DNA from: Bacillota bacterium
Lineage (GTDB): Bacteria; Bacillota_C; Negativicutes; Sporomusales; Sporomusaceae
Direction: 5' to 3'
DNA: 8,330 nt
NCBI GenBank assembly: GCA_023441125.1
Contig: JAEZQV010000414.1
Span: 1-8,330, forward strand
The notes below the pieces were generated by a model, which worked only from the letters and a program-made list of their open reading frames with translations, had not been told where the DNA came from and made no database searches. Position 1 is the first letter of the stretch, and the number at the start of each line of letters is the position of its first letter. The translations under genes and the position numbers were made by a program. Shown here piece after piece: positions 6,208 to 8,330 of the stretch.

Positions 6208-7221
6208 CTATCTGGCAAGCCCTTTTAGCCGGCACAGCGTACTGACTGCTGAAAATATCAGCACCTTGGCCAGGCTGGCGGTGGTGCTGTCCTGGTCAAA
6301 CCGGGGCGATACCTCGGCAATGTCGAACCCGAGAACTTTCTCGGAACGCAGGATATGCTTCAGGTATTTTAAAACATCCTCCGGATTAAGCCCCAGCGGC
6401 TGCGCGGCACTGACACCGGGGGCAAAGGCTGTGGAAAAAACATCAGTACACACCGTAACATAAATGTGTCTGGCGGATTTTATAAACTCATCCAGTTTCT
6501 CAATAACATTCCAGTCGCCTTTTACATTTACCTCTTCGGCCGGTATTGTAACCACACCGTACCGTTCGGCAGTTTTAAAAAGCTCCAGTGTGTTGCTAAA
6601 CCGCTGAATACCAACGCATAAGTAGCGGAATGCCAGTCCGGTATCCGCCGCCTCCTCCGCAATTTGCCGGAACATGGTCCCGGAACTGCTGCCATTGGCA
6701 AAAGGCCGAAGATCAAAGTGCGCATCGAAATTGACAATCCCGATATCCGGTATTTGCCCGTTTTGCGTCAGGAAGCCCTGCAGGCCCCGGAAATGCCCCA
6801 GGGCTAATTCATGCCCGCCGCCTAATACCAGCGGAAAAAGTCCCAGCCGGCAAATTCTGCTTACAGCCTCGGCCAGAGCGGCCTGGCTTTCTTCCAGATT
6901 CCCGCCGGTACAGGTAATATTGCCGCCATCAAACAACAGGACTTCCGGGGAAAATGCGCAGGGAAGATTGGCCAGTTCCCGCCGAATGGCATCAGGGCCT
7001 TTGGCGGCTCCGGTCCGGCCGTGATTTCTTCTCACACCCTCGTCGCAGCAGAAACCCACCAGGCCAAAACCCAGCTTTCCCTTGGCCGCCAGCACCGGAG
7101 TAGTGCTTAAATCAAGCATGCGTATCCACTGATGCCAGCGAAACGCATCATAGTTATCCGCACTGTCTATGCGGCCTGCCCACAGAGTCATATCTGCCGG
7201 CACATACTGCTTATTAAACAT
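6208..7221 (-). CDS. Formimidoylglutamase-like enzyme (arginase/agmatinase/HutG family)
   Basis: Formimidoylglutamase hydrolyses N-formimino-L-glutamate to glutamate and formamide at a two-manganese site. The 337-residue protein shows the HutG-type entry motif EGVRRNHGRTGAAKGPDAIR (61-80), the metal ligands GGGH (H137) and DAHFD (D166, H168, D170), the SSSGTMFRQ segment (178-186) and the FAPGVSA block (266-272). GGGHE, rather than the GGDHS of arginases, fits the formimidoylglutamase group. One odd point: the Asp-x-Asp ligand pair of the family reads C258-T-D260, so the first aspartate is a cysteine. I cannot say from memory how common that is in HutG enzymes. ATG at 7221 is the most upstream possible start, but its ribosome binding site (AAAAGG, about 10 nt away) is weak. 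Terminator-like hairpins lie on both sides. The neighbouring formiminotransferase and cyclodeaminase support formiminoglutamate as substrate; another amidine or ureido substrate is possible. Confidence 0.83.
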   Translation of the reverse strand: MFNKQYVPADMTLWAGRIDSADNYDAFRWHQWIRMLDLSTTPVLAAKGKLGFGLVGFCCDEGVRRNHGRTGAAKGPDAIRRELANLPCAFSPEVLLFDGGNITCTGGNLEESQAALAEAVSRICRLGLFPLVLGGGHELALGHFRGLQGFLTQNGQIPDIGIVNFDAHFDLRPFANGSSSGTMFRQIAEEAADTGLAFRYLCVGIQRFSNTLELFKTAERYGVVTIPAEEVNVKGDWNVIEKLDEFIKSARHIYVTVCTDVFSTAFAPGVSAAQPLGLNPEDVLKYLKHILRSEKVLGFDIAEVSPRFDQDSTTASLAKVLIFSAVSTLCRLKGLAR

Positions 7222-7258
7222 GTCTCATCATGCCTTTTAAAAAAATATCTTACAAATT

Positions 7259-7293
7259 AAAGAACTGATCCTCTTGGGCGAGATCAGTCCTTT
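7259..7293 (-). terminator. Weak terminator or attenuator after the cyclodeaminase gene
   Basis: A 12-bp stem (7282-7293 with 7259-7270, one G-U pair in RNA) encloses an 11-nt loop. On the minus strand the tail is CTTTAATTT, a poor U run, so read-through into the arginase-family gene is likely. Its arms match those of the terminator at 6118-6154: the 12-mer GATCAGTCCTTT occurs at both 6143-6154 and 7282-7293. Confidence 0.6.
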
Positions 7294-7308
7294 ACAAGCT
7301 GACAAATA

Positions 7309-7935
7309 TTAACCGATAACCTTGCCGGCAACTGCAACCAGTTCCTTGTGAAGACTCTCATCCTCGGTGATTATGCGCGCCATCTTAGCCTGAATATCGG
7401 CTTGAACCGTTTGCTCCTTGATACCGCCTAAATTAATTTTGACATTATACAGCGCACCATGCAAACCGGCATGAGCCATTAAACCGGAAACCGCCGCATC
7501 ACTGGCCGCATTGCTGTTGCCAATGGCTAATATCCGTATCGCCAGCGCCAGCACCTTGAGGCAGCTGGCAGCAACGCCCAACGGCAGCTCGGTGGCCTGA
7601 ATAATAGCCTGCTGGATGGCGGCACTGCGGTTTGCCTTTTCCGCGTCGGTCGCTTTGGGGAGCTTATAGGCAGCCATTACATTGTTAAAGGCTTCGGTAT
7701 CGGCATCCACGCAGCCGGCCAGATCGCCGGCCAGGGAATCGGCTTCGGCCAGAATGCCGGCAACCTCGGTCTGTACAGCAGCATACTTTTCATTATCCAC
7801 CGTCAGCCGGCAAACCATGGCGGTCAAGGCACCGCCCAGCGCCCCGGCCAGGGCCGCAATACTGCCGCCGCCCGGCGCCGGCGAGTTTGACCCCAGTTCG
7901 GCCAGCAATTCGGTAACCTTCATTTGTATCAGCAT
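7309..7935 (-). CDS. fchA: Formimidoyltetrahydrofolate cyclodeaminase (FchA/FTCD C-terminal domain family)
   Basis: This enzyme converts 5-formimino-tetrahydrofolate to 5,10-methenyl-tetrahydrofolate and ammonia, feeding the one-carbon pool. The 208-residue length is right for the stand-alone bacterial cyclodeaminase. It has the N-terminal SPAPGGGSIAA motif (18-28), the DADTEAFNNVMAAYKLP stretch (about 77-93) and the conserved GNSNAASDAAVSG block in the second half, ending in the NVKINL segment. It is predicted to be all-helical and cytoplasmic. ATG at 7935 follows GGGGGAACGG; a second in-frame ATG at codon 5 is less well placed. It starts 15 bp after the stop of the formimidoyltransferase gene, whose product supplies its substrate, so the two form an operon. 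In mammals the same two activities are fused in one FTCD protein. In acetogens the methenyl group can enter the Wood-Ljungdahl methyl branch. Confidence 0.93.
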   Translation of the reverse strand: MLIQMKVTELLAELGSNSPAPGGGSIAALAGALGGALTAMVCRLTVDNEKYAAVQTEVAGILAEADSLAGDLAGCVDADTEAFNNVMAAYKLPKATDAEKANRSAAIQQAIIQATELPLGVAASCLKVLALAIRILAIGNSNAASDAAVSGLMAHAGLHGALYNVKINLGGIKEQTVQADIQAKMARIITEDESLHKELVAVAGKVIG

Positions 7936-7950
7936 AAAATCCGTTCCCCC

Positions 7951-8330
7951 TTATTTCAGGTTGTCTTCCAGGACTTGCCGGCGTTCAAAGCCTTCCAGCC
8001 TGAGATAAAAATCAGCGGTGTCAATCAGCGCCTGCAGAGGCACCATGCCGACAATTTCACTGCCGATGACATTTACACCGTAACGGGCTGCTTCGGACTT
8101 AACGGTTTCAAAAACCCGGTGCAGCGGCGTACCGGTATAATCTACCATATTTATGGTAACCTGAGCCATATTGCGCTCTTCGATCATGACCCCCATAGCC
8201 CGGCAATACTTGTAGCCGCCTTTAACTTCCCGGATGCTGCCGGCGATTTTTTTGGCGATATTGACATCACTGGTGCTCAAATTAATATTATAAGCGATTA
8301 AAAACTGCCGTGCACCAACCACGGTGGCGC
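7951..8330 (-). CDS. ftcD: Glutamate formimidoyltransferase, C-terminal part (cut by the window edge)
   Basis: The enzyme moves the formimino group from N-formimino-L-glutamate to tetrahydrofolate, releasing glutamate. The visible 126 codons are the C-terminal subdomain of the formiminotransferase fold; the family's stand-alone form is about 300 residues, so some 40 percent is present. The frame is open to position 8330. Near the edge it reads VVGARQFLIAYNINL, the conserved GAR-FL-AYN-NL motif of the family, followed by IREVKGGY and an MVDYTGTPLHRVFE segment. It is the first visible gene of the operon that continues into the cyclodeaminase. Glycine formimidoyltransferase of purine-fermenting clostridia is a close relative and cannot be excluded from this fragment, but the formimidoylglutamase-like gene next door favours glutamate. 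The start and promoter lie outside the window. Confidence 0.9.
   Translation of the reverse strand, partial: ATVVGARQFLIAYNINLSTSDVNIAKKIAGSIREVKGGYKYCRAMGVMIEERNMAQVTINMVDYTGTPLHRVFETVKSEAARYGVNVIGSEIVGMVPLQALIDTADFYLRLEGFERRQVLEDNLK

Noticed and set aside
7219..7230. Tiny overlapping frame (ATG ATG AGA CAT GTT TAA) at the start of the arginase-family gene as a leader peptide
   Set aside because: Five codons with a purine-rich stretch directly touching the start gives no workable ribosome binding site; probably chance.

Overview
The window looks like a catabolic island from an anaerobic or facultative member of the Bacillota. Ribosome binding sites are strong (GGAGG/GAGGAGGT), TTG starts follow good Shine-Dalgarno sequences, terminators are intrinsic, and the regulator is a RocR-like sigma-54 activator. 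The split formiminotransferase/cyclodeaminase pair and the separately encoded molybdenum-hydroxylase subunits fit fermentative or acetogenic Firmicutes (for example Sporomusa-like Negativicutes). The genus is a guess. No rRNA, tRNA, CRISPR array or insertion sequence was seen.

Layout, left to right. Positions 1-910 (minus strand) hold two subunits of a xanthine-dehydrogenase-type molybdenum hydroxylase: a complete 2Fe-2S subunit and the start of the FAD subunit. The FAD frame carries an in-frame amber codon at 259-261 and continues open to the window edge. A terminator at 974-1016 separates them from a minus-strand pair at 1035-4360: a HAL/PAL-superfamily lyase and a BCCT-family (betaine/carnitine/choline) transporter. 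A good sigma-54 promoter lies in front of the lyase. Diverging from it, on the plus strand (4713-6095), is a PAS/AAA+/Fis sigma-54 activator with its own sigma-70-like promoter. A bidirectional terminator follows. Positions 6208-8330 (minus strand) hold a formimidoylglutamase-like arginase-family enzyme, a formimidoyl-tetrahydrofolate cyclodeaminase and the C-terminal part of glutamate formimidoyltransferase.

How the genes may work together. The last three genes are the end of a histidine-type pathway: formiminoglutamate to glutamate plus a one-carbon unit and ammonia. The lyase is not an ordinary histidine ammonia-lyase. The Ala-Ser-Gly that forms the MIO cofactor is gone, and the NGT motif and the active-site Tyr-Ser are replaced. 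The known MIO-independent enzyme of this superfamily is ergothionase, which eliminates trimethylamine from the betaine ergothioneine. Next to a betaine-type transporter and under an inducible sigma-54 promoter, the best hypothesis is uptake of a histidine betaine (ergothioneine or hercynine), removal of trimethylamine to give thiourocanate or urocanate, and conversion to glutamate by enzymes here and outside the window. The molybdenum hydroxylase could act on an imidazole-type intermediate, but that is speculation. No urocanase or thiourocanate hydratase is visible in this window.
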